64,000 bases of DNA from an uncultured Actinomycetes bacterium (GTDB lineage: Bacteria; Actinomycetota; Acidimicrobiia; Acidimicrobiales; RAAP-2): assembly GCA_903860915.1 (NCBI GenBank), contig CAIOSJ010000016.1, forward strand, positions 1-64,000, given 5' to 3'. This document shows positions 27,450 through 35,666 of the stretch, piece after piece. Every line of letters begins with the position of its first letter. The stretch's first letter is position 1. Position numbers and translations under genes: made by a program. Under the pieces are notes generated by a model. That model did not search any database. It was not told where the DNA came from and worked only from the letters and a program-made list of their open reading frames with translations.

Positions 27450-28263
27450 CAGTAGTCATCGTAGGGGGTGCTTGGCGCCACCGAGAACCAGAACTGGCCG
27501 CGTAAAGAACGAGGGCCGACGCAATCGAAACGTTCAGAGACTCGGACCGTCCCGACATGGGAATAGTCACCCGCTCGTCGCACATCGTGGAACTCAACTC
27601 GCTCAGGCCCTCGGACTCATTGCCCATAACAATAATGGAGGCGGTAGAAAACTCCACCTCGTTAATCGGCCGTCCACCTCGTACGACGGTGGCCAAGGAA
27701 CGCGCACCCGCTCCGCGACCCCAGGTGACGACCTCTTCTAAGTTTTCGTGAACGATTACCGGCACGTGGAAAATTGATCCAGCCGTCGAGCGCAGAGTTT
27801 TCGGATTGTAGGGGTCAACACAGTGACCGGTGAGTACAACGGCGCGCGCACCCAAGGCGTCGGCCGTTCGAATAATCGTTCCAGCGTTTCCGGGGTCTCG
27901 TACCTCGTGGAGCACGAGCACAACGCCATCGAGTGGCAACGATAACGAGTCCAGGTTCAGTGCCGTAAAGCGAACTGCACCGATGACGGGCTGAGGTGTT
28001 TGCGAGTCAGCAACCTTTTCGAGCACTCCAGGCGCCAAGGTAAAAACACGTACGCCGTCCGCGGTGGCCCGTTGCACAATTTCTTCCACAGCCAGGTTGG
28101 CCACTTGGTCGACGTAAATCGCCTCGAACTCCGCACCGGCGTCGAGTGCGGCGCGAACAAGGTCGGGACCCTCAAGTACGCACACACCCTCGCTCCAACG
28201 AAGCGAGCGCTTCTGAACGAGGCGCCGTAAGCGACGAACCCGCTGGTGCGAGCCCGCCAACAC
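27442..28263 (-). CDS. TrmH/SpoU-family RNA 2'-O-methyltransferase
   Basis: 273 aa from GTG. An N-terminal L30e-like substrate-binding domain (about 15-105) precedes a SPOUT knot domain with motif 1 NAGTIIRTADALGA, motif 2 VMGNESEGLS and motif 3 IPMSGRSESLNVSIASAL. It uses S-adenosylmethionine to methylate a ribose in rRNA or tRNA; the exact target is not readable. Position between rplT and pheS is the common bacterial arrangement. It starts 15 bp after rplT. Confidence 0.88.
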   Translation of the reverse strand: MLAGSHQRVRRLRRLVQKRSLRWSEGVCVLEGPDLVRAALDAGAEFEAIYVDQVANLAVEEIVQRATADGVRVFTLAPGVLEKVADSQTPQPVIGAVRFTALNLDSLSLPLDGVVLVLHEVRDPGNAGTIIRTADALGARAVVLTGHCVDPYNPKTLRSTAGSIFHVPVIVHENLEEVVTWGRGAGARSLATVVRGGRPINEVEFSTASIIVMGNESEGLSELSSTMCDERVTIPMSGRSESLNVSIASALVLYAASSGSRWRQAPPTMTTDE

Positions 28264-28278
28264 CTCGTTCAGAGCGTC

Positions 28279-28635
28279 CTACTTAAGAGCGGCGGTTGCT
28301 TGAGCGACCAAGGCAGCGAATGCGGCGTTATCGTTCACGGCCAAATCGGCCAAAACACGACGGTCGACTTCGATACCGGCGGCGCTCAGCCCCGCGATGA
28401 AGCGGCTGTAGCTAAGACCATGCTCACGTGATCCCGCGTTGATGCGCTGGATCCAGAGCTTACGGAACTCACCTTTGCGTGCACGACGGTCACGGAAGGC
28501 GTACACGCCAGCGTGCTGGACGGCTTGGTTGGCCGAACGGAAGGTACGACTACGGTCTCCGTAGTAGCCCTTCGCTTGTTCGAGAACTGCCTTGTGGTGC
28601 TTCTTGGCGTTAACGCCACGTTTCACTCGAGCCAT
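28279..28635 (-). CDS. rplT: 50S ribosomal protein L20
   Basis: 118 aa, typical length. It begins [20 protein letters not shown] and contains [16 protein letters not shown] and [18 protein letters not shown]. It binds 23S rRNA early in 50S assembly and, in other bacteria, represses its own infC-rpmI-rplT operon. A GGAAAGAGGGAG ribosome-binding region precedes it in the short gap after rpmI. Confidence 0.98.
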   Translation of the reverse strand: MARVKRGVNAKKHHKAVLEQAKGYYGDRSRTFRSANQAVQHAGVYAFRDRRARKGEFRKLWIQRINAGSREHGLSYSRFIAGLSAAGIEVDRRVLADLAVNDNAAFAALVAQATAALK

Positions 28636-28662
28636 TTTAGATTCTCCCTCTTTCCTTGTTCT

Positions 28663-28857
28663 CTACAGACCTAGTTGCTTCTTGACACGCTTTTCGATGC
28701 CGGGTGAGAAGTCGCTCTCTCGGCCCAGGCGGCGCGTACGCACCGACGTTTTGCCCTCAAGCAGGTGACCACGAAAAGCCTTACGGCGGCGCAGGCGTCC
28801 GGTACCAGTAATTTTCACACGCTTCTTAGCGCCACTGTCAGTCTTCATTTTGGGCAT
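28663..28857 (-). CDS. rpmI: 50S ribosomal protein L35
   Basis: 64 aa, very basic, MPKMKTDSGAKKRVKITGTG and RRKAFRGHLL. It is a small structural protein of the large subunit. Its start lies 20 bp inside the 3' end of infC, so translation is probably coupled to infC, and its ribosome-binding site is within the infC coding sequence (GAGGAGACACAAA-type stretch). Confidence 0.98.
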   Translation of the reverse strand: MPKMKTDSGAKKRVKITGTGRLRRRKAFRGHLLEGKTSVRTRRLGRESDFSPGIEKRVKKQLGL

Positions 28858-29488
28858 TTTGTGTCTCCTCTGTTGTCACTTCAATCACTGTTGTACTTAC
28901 GATTACTGGCTCCACGGCCGCAGCGTCTTGGTTCTCCGCAGCGACTGGGGTGGGGGCTTTGGCCTTGGAATTCTTGTCGGGCCCCAAGACCATGATCATG
29001 TTGCGACCATCTAATTTTGCGGCCGACTCGACCCGTCCGGTTCCTTCAACTTTTTCAATAATTCGATCAAGAATTTTACGCCCGAGCTCCGGATGGGCCG
29101 ACTCGCGGCCTCGGAACATGATGGTCACTTTGACCTTATGACCTTCTACGAGAAATTTTTCCACCAAGCGAGTTTTGGTGTCGAAATCACCAGGACCAAT
29201 CTTGGGGCGGTACTTCATTTCCTTGATGCCAACATTCGCCGTCTTGCGACGCGACTCCTTGGCCTTTTGTGCTTCGTCGAATTTGAACTTTCCGTAGTCC
29301 ATAATCCGACACACGGGCGGAACGGCAGTCGGAGCAATTTCCACGAGGTCGAGGTCGAGACTCTGAGCGAGAGCAAGGGCGTCACGACTCGTCATGACTC
29401 CCCGCTGTTCTCCCTCATGGTCAATGAGTCGAACGTTGGGCACGCGAATTTTGTCATTCACGCGGTGATCACCGGGCACTGTTGCGAT
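28838..29488 (-). CDS. infC: Translation initiation factor IF-3 (probable ATC start)
   Basis: 216 aa if read from ATC 29488; 213 aa from GTG 29479. The N-domain (VNDKIRVPNVRLID, DLDLVEIAP, CRIMDYGKFKFDEAQKAKESR), linker and C-domain (KEMKYRPKIGPGDFDTK, VKVTIMFRGRE, MVLGPDKN) are typical. A ~30-residue acidic tail (about 185-216) is an addition seen in many actinobacteria. AAGGAG (29495-29500) lies 6 nt before ATC but 15 nt before GTG. As infC in many bacteria uses rare start codons that IF-3 itself discriminates against, ATC is preferred. The Shine-Dalgarno is partly in a hairpin (29498-29535). Confidence 0.93.
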   Translation of the reverse strand: MATVPGDHRVNDKIRVPNVRLIDHEGEQRGVMTSRDALALAQSLDLDLVEIAPTAVPPVCRIMDYGKFKFDEAQKAKESRRKTANVGIKEMKYRPKIGPGDFDTKTRLVEKFLVEGHKVKVTIMFRGRESAHPELGRKILDRIIEKVEGTGRVESAAKLDGRNMIMVLGPDKNSKAKAPTPVAAENQDAAAVEPVIVSTTVIEVTTEETQNAQNED

Positions 29489-29494
29489 ATGTCT

Positions 29495-29535
29495 CTCCTT
29501 GCCTTCGTCGACCCACGGTGGGTCGAAACGGCAAG
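29495..29535 (-). promoter_or_regulatory. infC leader hairpin overlapping the Shine-Dalgarno
   Basis: In the transcript CUUGCC (29530-29535) pairs with GGCAAG (29498-29503), and inside it UCGACCC pairs with GGGUCGA (palindrome 29508-29526), leaving a small internal loop. The outer stem takes up the AAG of the AAGGAG ribosome-binding site (29495-29500). Folding should therefore limit infC initiation. Whether a ligand such as L20 or IF-3 controls it is unknown. Confidence 0.55.
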
Positions 29536-29627
29536 CGAGGTCCCAAAAAGAACCTATAAACCTGACGTTGGAACAACGCCGAGGTGGAAGTCAGTTACGA
29601 CCTCACTTGCTGGGGAACAACTCGAAC

Positions 29628-29633
29628 TACATT
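29628..29633 (+). promoter_or_regulatory. -10 element of leaderless promoter (DUF1844-like gene)
   Basis: TACATT, 7 nt before the ATG at 29641, without a Shine-Dalgarno. Confidence 0.5.
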
Positions 29634-29640
29634 AGCAGAC

Positions 29641-29934
29641 ATGACAGATGACACCGCAGCCCCCGAAAACATGCTCAGCGACGATGAAATTAATGAGATA
29701 CGCAGCTCGCCCGTCGAGACCGTTCTTGGCAATCACGTCTTCCACCTCATGGAATTAGCTGCCATCCACCTCTCGGCTGTACCCCCCAACCTGAACGAGG
29801 CCCAACTGGTCATCGACGCTCTCGCGGGGATGTTGGGGGCCGTCGAAGGCCGCCTTGGTGAACATTCCGCACTGTTTACCGATGCGCTCAGCCAGGTGCA
29901 ACTCGCCTTCGTGCGGGCAGCCACCGCCCAGTAA
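29641..29934 (+). CDS. DUF1844-like small protein
   Basis: 97 aa from ATG 29641; a longer frame from 29584 would cover the promoter. After an acidic N-terminus the core VLGNHVFHLMELAAIHLSAV and LNEAQLVIDALAGMLGAVEG, then LSQVQLAFVRA, resembles the helical DUF1844 family found beside infC-rpmI-rplT in many actinobacteria. Its position, divergent from infC, supports this. No enzymatic motif; function unknown. Confidence 0.75.
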   Translation: MTDDTAAPENMLSDDEINEIRSSPVETVLGNHVFHLMELAAIHLSAVPPNLNEAQLVIDALAGMLGAVEGRLGEHSALFTDALSQVQLAFVRAATAQ

Positions 29935-29964
29935 CACCGAACCCGCGAATAAAAAATCGCTGGC

Positions 29965-29970
29965 TAGGGT
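29965..29970 (+). promoter_or_regulatory. -10 element of leaderless promoter (GT87-like gene)
   Basis: TAGGGT, 6 nt before the GTG at 29977, without a Shine-Dalgarno. Confidence 0.55.
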
Positions 29971-29976
29971 GTTGGC

Positions 29977-31224
29977 GTGAGCACTAGCACCCCCCTATCG
30001 CCACGAGCCGGGAAAAATCTGATACTCCTCGCGGTGGTCATTGGTCTTGCGACCTGGACGACCACGATGGTCATGTTCATCACCCAGCCGGGGATTTTGG
30101 GTGGAATCGACTTCATGGTCTACCGCGACGGTGCACACCACATGCTCACCGATGGTCGCACCTACGACGTGCAGTACTACGGTTTTCTCTACTTCACCTA
30201 CCCACCTTTTTCGCTCTTCCTTCTGACCGTGATAAGTGTGACGTCAAAGTTGAGCGCGTTGATTTTCTGGTGGATTCTGTTGGGGTCGTCACTCGTCGCC
30301 ACGATCTACATGGCCATGGGCGAATTAGTGCTTCAGCCTCGATTGCGCTTAGCACTCGCCTTTGGCCTGTCGGGGATTTCCGTGACGTTCTTCGAACCAC
30401 TACGAAGTTCCATGAGTTTTGTGCAAATCAATTTTCTCCTGATGGCGGGGGTTCTCTTCGCCTGCAGCGCTCCTCGCCGGGGTGGACCCATCGCACTAGG
30501 CCTAGCGGCCGCCATCAAGCTCACGCCCCTCATGTACCTCTACTTTTTCGCAGCCGAGCGCAACGGGCGTCGATTAGCAAGTGGGCTGCTCACCTTCGTT
30601 GCAGCCACCCTTGTCACCTGGCTCATACTGCCTCACGAATCAGCCACCTTCTGGCTCCACCAAGCCTTCTCCCCCGGTCACAAGGGGGGTGATGTCGGAG
30701 TTTCCAACCAGTCCCTGTACTCCTTTGCCTACTACGTGGCGCCCTCCAACCATCACCTCGGAACCATGCTCTGGTTGGGAATGGTCGCACTCACCCTAAC
30801 CCTCGGACTCTTCGCCGCCACGCGCTACCTGACCGCCGGGCACAGAATTATGGCCGTGCTCGCGCTGGCCATGATCGAAGTTCTCCTCAGTCCTATTTCG
30901 TGGGCCCACCACTGGTCGTGGGTGGTGCTCATCCCCATCGTTTCTACGACGGCTCTTCACAGGTCGCGAGCGACATTTATCGCACTCGCACTGCTATTGG
31001 CCGTATCGATACTCCGTCCCTATAGGCACCACTCGACGGGGGGCTGGTTTCCGAAGCACTTCGGTTTCGCATCGACCCTGGAGGGTTTTTCACTTGTCCT
31101 AGCGGGCTTCATCGTGATTATCGCAATGGGGCTTAGTGAGCTGTACTCCTGGTCGCGACAACGACAATCTGCGACGCCTCATCTCGACCCCGAAGGCCGA
31201 CTCGCCGAACAACCTCGACGGTGA
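29977..31224 (+). CDS. GT87-like polyprenyl-phosphate mannosyltransferase, multi-pass
   Basis: 415 aa from GTG. About ten to twelve hydrophobic helices. The first extracytoplasmic loop has D-F-M-V-Y-R-D-G and, about 20 residues on, Y-G-F-L-Y-F-T-Y-P-P-F, the acidic and YPP features of the GT87/DUF2029 family (actinobacterial alpha-mannosyltransferases using polyprenyl-phosphate-mannose). Likely adds sugar to a cell-envelope glycolipid or glycan on the outer face; the acceptor is unknown. The last 92 bp overlap the antisense cold-shock-like gene. Confidence 0.8.
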   Translation: MSTSTPLSPRAGKNLILLAVVIGLATWTTTMVMFITQPGILGGIDFMVYRDGAHHMLTDGRTYDVQYYGFLYFTYPPFSLFLLTVISVTSKLSALIFWWILLGSSLVATIYMAMGELVLQPRLRLALAFGLSGISVTFFEPLRSSMSFVQINFLLMAGVLFACSAPRRGGPIALGLAAAIKLTPLMYLYFFAAERNGRRLASGLLTFVAATLVTWLILPHESATFWLHQAFSPGHKGGDVGVSNQSLYSFAYYVAPSNHHLGTMLWLGMVALTLTLGLFAATRYLTAGHRIMAVLALAMIEVLLSPISWAHHWSWVVLIPIVSTTALHRSRATFIALALLLAVSILRPYRHHSTGGWFPKHFGFASTLEGFSLVLAGFIVIIAMGLSELYSWSRQRQSATPHLDPEGRLAEQPRR

Positions 31225-31360
31225 CACCCTCACTAATGTGACGTGATCCATCGGCAATTTCGAGGGCGTGAAAGTACATCTCTCGACCTGCGTCACTAAC
31301 AAAGATTCCGTCGCCCCGCACAGCGCTGAACTGACCAATCTGGCCACGCAGTACCTTCAC
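31133..31360 (-). CDS. Small cold-shock-domain-like protein
   Basis: 75 aa. The spacing of LRGQIGQFSAVRGDGIFVSD, then M-Y-F-H-A-L-E-I, then EGVTVEVVRRVGLRGRDEA matches a cold-shock/OB fold (strand, RNP1, RNP2, loop, strand). RNP1 is degenerate: the usual aromatic residues are Asp and Ile, so nucleic acid binding is doubtful. The ATG overlaps the ribH stop by ATGA, making it the last gene of the rib unit. Its 3' end lies antisense to the GT87 gene. Identification is from pattern only. Confidence 0.6.
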   Translation of the reverse strand: MKVLRGQIGQFSAVRGDGIFVSDAGREMYFHALEIADGSRHISEGVTVEVVRRVGLRGRDEASQIVVVATRSTAH

Positions 31361-31896
31361 GAGGCGAAGGGTGCGTGACTAAGCAGATGAGCCATGGCTA
31401 TCGCGGTCTCGGCAGACTCTCGGCCCTTGTTGGTGGCGTCATTACGCGATCGCTCTAGAGCTTGCTCGACCGTATTCGTGGTCAATACGCCGAACACGAC
31501 CGGGACGCCCGTTGATAGCTGCACGTCTTGGACGCCGCGAGCGCACTCACCGGCCACCACCTCGTAGTGACCAGTGTCGCCTCGTATGACCGCGCCCAGC
31601 GTGATGACGGCGTCGTAGCGTTCAGGGGACAGGGCAAAGGCACGCGCCAGAAGTGGTAGCTCGAAGGCACCGGGGGCCCAGGCCACCGCAATGTCCTCAC
31701 TCGCGACACCCGCTTCTTGCAAGGCGTCGAGACAGTGCGTCAGCAGTCGGGTTGAAATACCTCCATTGAAGCGACCACAGGCAATGCCAATACGCATACC
31801 AGTACCGTCATGGGGGCCGTCGAGGTAGACGCCCACTCGACTACGAAATTCGCCGTGCGCGGTGGGGTCCAGGACGGTTTCGTCGCTACTAGTCAT
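31357..31896 (-). CDS. ribH: 6,7-dimethyl-8-ribityllumazine synthase
   Basis: 179 aa from ATG 31896, which overlaps ribBA by 8 bp; a frame to 31983 is antisense-like within ribBA and is ignored. Motifs: IACGRFNGG, WAPGAFELP, GAVIRGDTGHYEVV (catalytic His) and FGVLTTNTVEQA. It condenses the ribBA and ribD products to lumazine, typically as a 60-mer or pentamer. The first ~30 residues are an extra, poorly conserved N-terminus; MRIGIACGRF is an alternative start. Confidence 0.93.
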   Translation of the reverse strand: MTSSDETVLDPTAHGEFRSRVGVYLDGPHDGTGMRIGIACGRFNGGISTRLLTHCLDALQEAGVASEDIAVAWAPGAFELPLLARAFALSPERYDAVITLGAVIRGDTGHYEVVAGECARGVQDVQLSTGVPVVFGVLTTNTVEQALERSRNDATNKGRESAETAIAMAHLLSHAPFAS

Positions 31897-33103
31897 CGAG
31901 GTTCCCCAGTAAGTGTCCCATGCGTTCGCGCTTCGTTCGCAGGTAGTTGATGTTATGCAGAGTTGGGATGGCTTCGATACCAACGCGTTCGATAATGTTC
32001 AACCCAAATCCGTCGAGACCGCCATATTTCGCGGGATTATTTGTCATAATACGCATGGTTTGCACACCGAGGTCCACGAGAATTTGCGCTCCGATACCGT
32101 ACTCGCGACTGTCGATGGGCAGACCCTGCTCGAGATTGGCGTCGACCGTGTCGAGACCTTCTTCTTGAAGGGCGTAAGCCCGAATCTTGTGACCGAGACC
32201 GATCCCGCGGCCTTCCTGACCTCGGAGATAGACAACCACTCCCGAACCTTCGGCGGCCACCTTGGCCAGGGCCGCTGACAACTGTGGACCACAGTCGCAA
32301 CGCAGCGAACCCATGACGTCACCAGTCAGGCACTCGGAGTGCACCCGCACCAGTGTCGCTGCATCGGGGGTAATTGTCCCGAAAACCATGGCGAGGTGCT
32401 GTTGACCGTCGAGAACATTCTCGTAGACCATTACCTGAAAATCACCGTGCTCGGTGGGCAAGGACGATTCGGCCACACGTTTGACCAGCTTCTCGTGGCG
32501 ACGTCGGTAACGGATCAAGTCGGCGATGGTCACAATAGGTAGACCGTGTTCGAGGGCGAACTCCATCAATTCAGGGAGGCGCGCCATGTCGCTCTTATCC
32601 TTGGTGACAATTTCGCATAAAACACCCGACGGGGCCTTGCCCGCCAAGCGACAGAGGTCAACGGTCGCTTCCGTGTGACCGGCTCGCTTCAAAACGCCAC
32701 CGGGACGGTAGCGCAGAGGGAAAATATGACCCGGGCGATTGAGATCACTAGGACGCGTTCTGGGGTCGATCAGCGCGCGAATAGTTGCCCCGCGGTCGTG
32801 AGCCGAAATGCCCGTTGTGGTGCCATGGCGGTAGTCCACCGAAACGGTGAAGGCGGTGCGTAGGGCCTCGGTGTTCGCCACAACCATCAGTGGCAGGTCG
32901 AGTTCGTCGGCACGGTCCGCTTCCAAGGGTACGCAGTACAGCCCACTGGTGTGTTCGAGGAAAAAGGCCATGTGCTCGGTCGTCACGTCCTCCGCAGCCA
33001 TGATGAGGTCGCCCTCGTTTTCGCGGTCTTCGTCATCGACAACGACCACCATGCTGCCCTTGCGTAACTGTTCGACAGCTTCTTCAATTGTGTTGAGCGG
33101 CAT
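31889..33103 (-). CDS. ribBA: Bifunctional 3,4-dihydroxy-2-butanone-4-phosphate synthase / GTP cyclohydrolase II
   Basis: 404 aa, normal for the fusion. The RibB half (1-~200) has VVVVDDEDRENEGDLIMAAE and HGTTTGISAHDR. The RibA half has the zinc site SECLTGDVMGSLRCDCG and YLRGQEGRGIGLGHKI. It supplies both precursors of riboflavin, from ribulose 5-phosphate and from GTP. The ATG overlaps the ribD stop by one base (TAATG). The usual ribE between ribD and ribBA is absent. Confidence 0.96.
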   Translation of the reverse strand: MPLNTIEEAVEQLRKGSMVVVVDDEDRENEGDLIMAAEDVTTEHMAFFLEHTSGLYCVPLEADRADELDLPLMVVANTEALRTAFTVSVDYRHGTTTGISAHDRGATIRALIDPRTRPSDLNRPGHIFPLRYRPGGVLKRAGHTEATVDLCRLAGKAPSGVLCEIVTKDKSDMARLPELMEFALEHGLPIVTIADLIRYRRRHEKLVKRVAESSLPTEHGDFQVMVYENVLDGQQHLAMVFGTITPDAATLVRVHSECLTGDVMGSLRCDCGPQLSAALAKVAAEGSGVVVYLRGQEGRGIGLGHKIRAYALQEEGLDTVDANLEQGLPIDSREYGIGAQILVDLGVQTMRIMTNNPAKYGGLDGFGLNIIERVGIEAIPTLHNINYLRTKRERMGHLLGNLDD

Positions 33104-34083
33104 TAGACCTCCAAGTCAATACGTATATCTTCGCCGATTCGCTCGACGTCCAAAAATTTTCCACGCCGGAGCGCTTCCATCGTAGGAGTCGATACCTCCG
33201 ACAGCGCTGCTCGACCATCTCGACCGCCCGCTAGAGCTGCGGCCACGTACCAGACGACAAGGTTCACTAGACCCTGCTCAATGAAGGCGCTCACCACCGT
33301 GGGGCCGCCTTCTACCAGCACCTGCAGGACACCCTCTTTACCTAGCTGGTCCAAGAGATCCGTAAGCTCCCCTTCGAATTCATCACAGGGGTGTACTTGT
33401 GCGGTCTCGGGAACTCGCCCTAAGACCACGCGGCGGGGTTCGTAGGTGCGGTCGGCTAAGCGCGCCGTGAGCGCGGGGTCGTCGCTGCGCACCGTAGCGG
33501 CACCGACCACGATGGCCTGTGAATCCGCACGAAGGTGGTGACCGTTCTCACGAGCCGCCGCCGAGGTGATCCACTTACTACTGCCATCTGCAGTCGCCAC
33601 ACGACCGTCGAGGGTGGCTGCCACCTTCACCACGACGAAGGGGCGGCCCGTCTGTCGATGCCAAATGTACGGCGCCAACTGTTTTTTCACCTGCGAAGCG
33701 CCATCGCCGATTTCTACCTCGATGCCCGCCACGCGTAAGGCGTTGAAGCCTAAGCCCCGCATCTTGATATCGGGATCTTCAATCGCAGCTACCACTCGAG
33801 TGATACCTGCGTTGATGATGACCTCCGTACAGGGGCCGGTGCGACCAGTGTGGCAACAGGGCTCCAGAGTCACGTAGAGCGTGGCGCCACGACTCTTATC
33901 ACCAGCCGAGGCCAGCGCTCGCACTTCGGCGTGCGGGCCACCGAGAACGCTGGTCGCCCCTTCACCAACAATGACACCATTACGAACCACTACGGCGCCC
34001 ACCCAGGGATTCGGTGGCGACAAGCGTCGAGCCGTGCTCGCCATTTCGATGGCGCGCAGCATTGGGGTCGACGGGGAACTCAC
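33103..34083 (-). CDS. ribD: Bifunctional riboflavin biosynthesis deaminase/reductase RibD
   Basis: 326 aa. The N-terminal deaminase (1-~145) has the zinc ligands in GGPHAEVRAL and LEPCCHTGRTGPC. The C-terminal NADPH reductase has VVVKVAATLDGRVATADGSSKWIT and VLVEGGPTVVSAFIEQGLV. It performs the second and third steps from the GTP branch. ATGA overlap with rpe upstream. Slightly shorter than E. coli RibD, but both active sites look intact. Confidence 0.95.
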   Translation of the reverse strand: MSSPSTPMLRAIEMASTARRLSPPNPWVGAVVVRNGVIVGEGATSVLGGPHAEVRALASAGDKSRGATLYVTLEPCCHTGRTGPCTEVIINAGITRVVAAIEDPDIKMRGLGFNALRVAGIEVEIGDGASQVKKQLAPYIWHRQTGRPFVVVKVAATLDGRVATADGSSKWITSAAARENGHHLRADSQAIVVGAATVRSDDPALTARLADRTYEPRRVVLGRVPETAQVHPCDEFEGELTDLLDQLGKEGVLQVLVEGGPTVVSAFIEQGLVNLVVWYVAAALAGGRDGRAALSEVSTPTMEALRRGKFLDVERIGEDIRIDLEV

Positions 34084-34769
34084 GACTGAGCGTTCACGGC
34101 GAGGTATCGCAGCTGGCTCGCGGCGGCCAGGGGATCAGCCTGGGAAAAAATAGCACTGCCGGCGACCAGTACATTTGCGCCAGCCGCCACGGCGATGGGC
34201 ACCGTGTCCTCATTGATACCACCATCAACTTCGATGTCGAGAAGTAAACCTTTCGCGTTCACGAGCTCTCGGGCTTGGCGGACTTTGTCCATGACGTCAC
34301 CGATAAATGCCTGTCCGCCAAAGCCCGGGAACACCGTCATGAACAGGAGGAGATCAATGTCAGCCATAAACTTTTCAACCGCCGAAAATGGGGTGTCGGG
34401 ATTCGCCGCGAGGCCCACCCGAAGACCCAGACTTCGGGCCTGAGCGATGAGTTCAGCGGTGCGTCCTATTTCCACGTGAACCGTGCAGCCGTCGGCTCCG
34501 GCCTTGGCGAAGGATGACAAGTAGTGCTCCGGCTGGGTCATCATCAAATGAACGTCAAAAAACTTCTTACTGTGAAGTCGAAGTGAAGAAACAACTGGCG
34601 GTCCGATCGAGACGTTCGGCACAAAATGGCCATCCATCACGTCCACGTGCACCCAGTCCGTCTCGGCGTCAACCGCCCGAACCTCGGCCGCCAGGTATCC
34701 AAAATCGGCGGCCAGAATTGAAGGGGCGAGGCGAAGTTGACCGACGGGACCAGCTGAAATATCACTCAC
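34080..34769 (-). CDS. rpe: Ribulose-phosphate 3-epimerase
   Basis: 229 aa from GTG. TIM barrel with LAPSILAADFG, WVHVDVMDGHFVPN, the DVHLMM and FMTVFPGFGGQAF motifs, and DIEVDGGIN; the metal ligands and catalytic Asp pair are present. It interconverts ribulose- and xylulose-5-phosphate, and ribulose 5-phosphate is also a RibB substrate, which fits the rib neighbours. TAGGCT lies 6 nt before the GTG. Confidence 0.96.
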   Translation of the reverse strand: MSDISAGPVGQLRLAPSILAADFGYLAAEVRAVDAETDWVHVDVMDGHFVPNVSIGPPVVSSLRLHSKKFFDVHLMMTQPEHYLSSFAKAGADGCTVHVEIGRTAELIAQARSLGLRVGLAANPDTPFSAVEKFMADIDLLLFMTVFPGFGGQAFIGDVMDKVRQARELVNAKGLLLDIEVDGGINEDTVPIAVAAGANVLVAGSAIFSQADPLAAASQLRYLAVNAQS

Positions 34770-34775
34770 GACATC

Positions 34776-34781
34776 AGCCTA
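34776..34781 (-). promoter_or_regulatory. -10 element of leaderless promoter (rpe-rib operon)
   Basis: TAGGCT on the minus strand, 6 nt before the rpe GTG at 34769, between fmt stop and rpe start. It implies that rpe-ribD-ribBA-ribH has its own promoter. Confidence 0.55.
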
Positions 34782-34796
34782 TGAGAAAGACGGCCG

Positions 34797-35666
34797 TCAC
34801 GACCACGTGCTGTCGTGCGCGAGTCGAGCGCCACGCGCCCAGTCCGTAGCCAACATTTCACGACCACCGGCCGGCACCACCCGCTGCACCCCCAGCACGC
34901 CGTTCGCGCAGTGCAAGCCGACTTCTCCGTCGTCGAGAGTCACCAGTCCCGGACCCCGAGATCTTGCGTTCGAACGACGAGCCGAGACGACTCTGACCCG
35001 CTGGGCACCCACGAAGAAATAGGCCCGAGAACATCTCACAATTCGACCAAGTTCCTCGACCGTTGCGAGGGGTGTGAGATGGAAATCTTCCGCCAGTAGC
35101 TTGGCCGCGTAGTTCACGTCCCCCGACTGCGCGACGGGCTGCGGAAGATTTCCATCCCGCACGACGTCACAGAGCAGTGCCGCTCCAAGGTACGACAACT
35201 CATCGAGGAGTTCGGCGGCAGATTTCTCCCCCACCGGAGTCGTTGCTCGAGCAAAAATGGGTCCCGTATCCAAGGTGGCCTCGAGACCCATGATGCACAC
35301 ACCTGTTTCTTCGTCACCCGCCAAAATGGCACGCTCCACTGGCGCTGCTCCCCGCCAACGGGGCAGGAGGGAAAAATGCACATTCAGCATTGGCACTTGG
35401 TCGAGCAGGGGCTTTCTTATTAAGTGCCCGTAGGCCACCACAACGCCGAGTTCGGCGCCCGATGACGCTACGTGTTCGACGTCGTGCCACAGTGGCAGCC
35501 CGAGTTCCTGCGCGGCGAGACCCACGGGGGTTGGGGACTTTAACGAGCCACGTCCACGTCGACGGTCCGGAGGGGTGACGACGCCCACGATGCTGTGGCC
35601 CTCGTGTACTAGCGCTCGCAACACCGTAGCTGCCGCCACCGGTGTACCAAGGAAAACAATCTTCAC
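34797..35666 (-). CDS. fmt: Methionyl-tRNA formyltransferase
   Basis: 289 aa, somewhat short of the usual ~310. The N-terminal Rossmann domain has MKIVFLGTPVAAATVL, NVHFSLLPRWRGAAPVERAIL (catalytic Asn-His region; the usual N-x-H-x-S-LLP) and the D of GLEATLDTGPI. The reduced C-terminal OB domain (about 200-289) binds tRNA. It formylates initiator Met-tRNA. It begins directly after the def stop, so deformylase and formyltransferase are made together. rsmB, often next, is absent. Confidence 0.94.
   Translation of the reverse strand: MKIVFLGTPVAAATVLRALVHEGHSIVGVVTPPDRRRGRGSLKSPTPVGLAAQELGLPLWHDVEHVASSGAELGVVVAYGHLIRKPLLDQVPMLNVHFSLLPRWRGAAPVERAILAGDEETGVCIMGLEATLDTGPIFARATTPVGEKSAAELLDELSYLGAALLCDVVRDGNLPQPVAQSGDVNYAAKLLAEDFHLTPLATVEELGRIVRCSRAYFFVGAQRVRVVSARRSNARSRGPGLVTLDDGEVGLHCANGVLGVQRVVPAGGREMLATDWARGARLAHDSTWS

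Noticed and set aside
34080..34800. FMN riboswitch before the riboflavin genes
   Set aside because: The only gap before rpe is under 30 bp and rpe appears leaderless; no conserved RFN core is seen.
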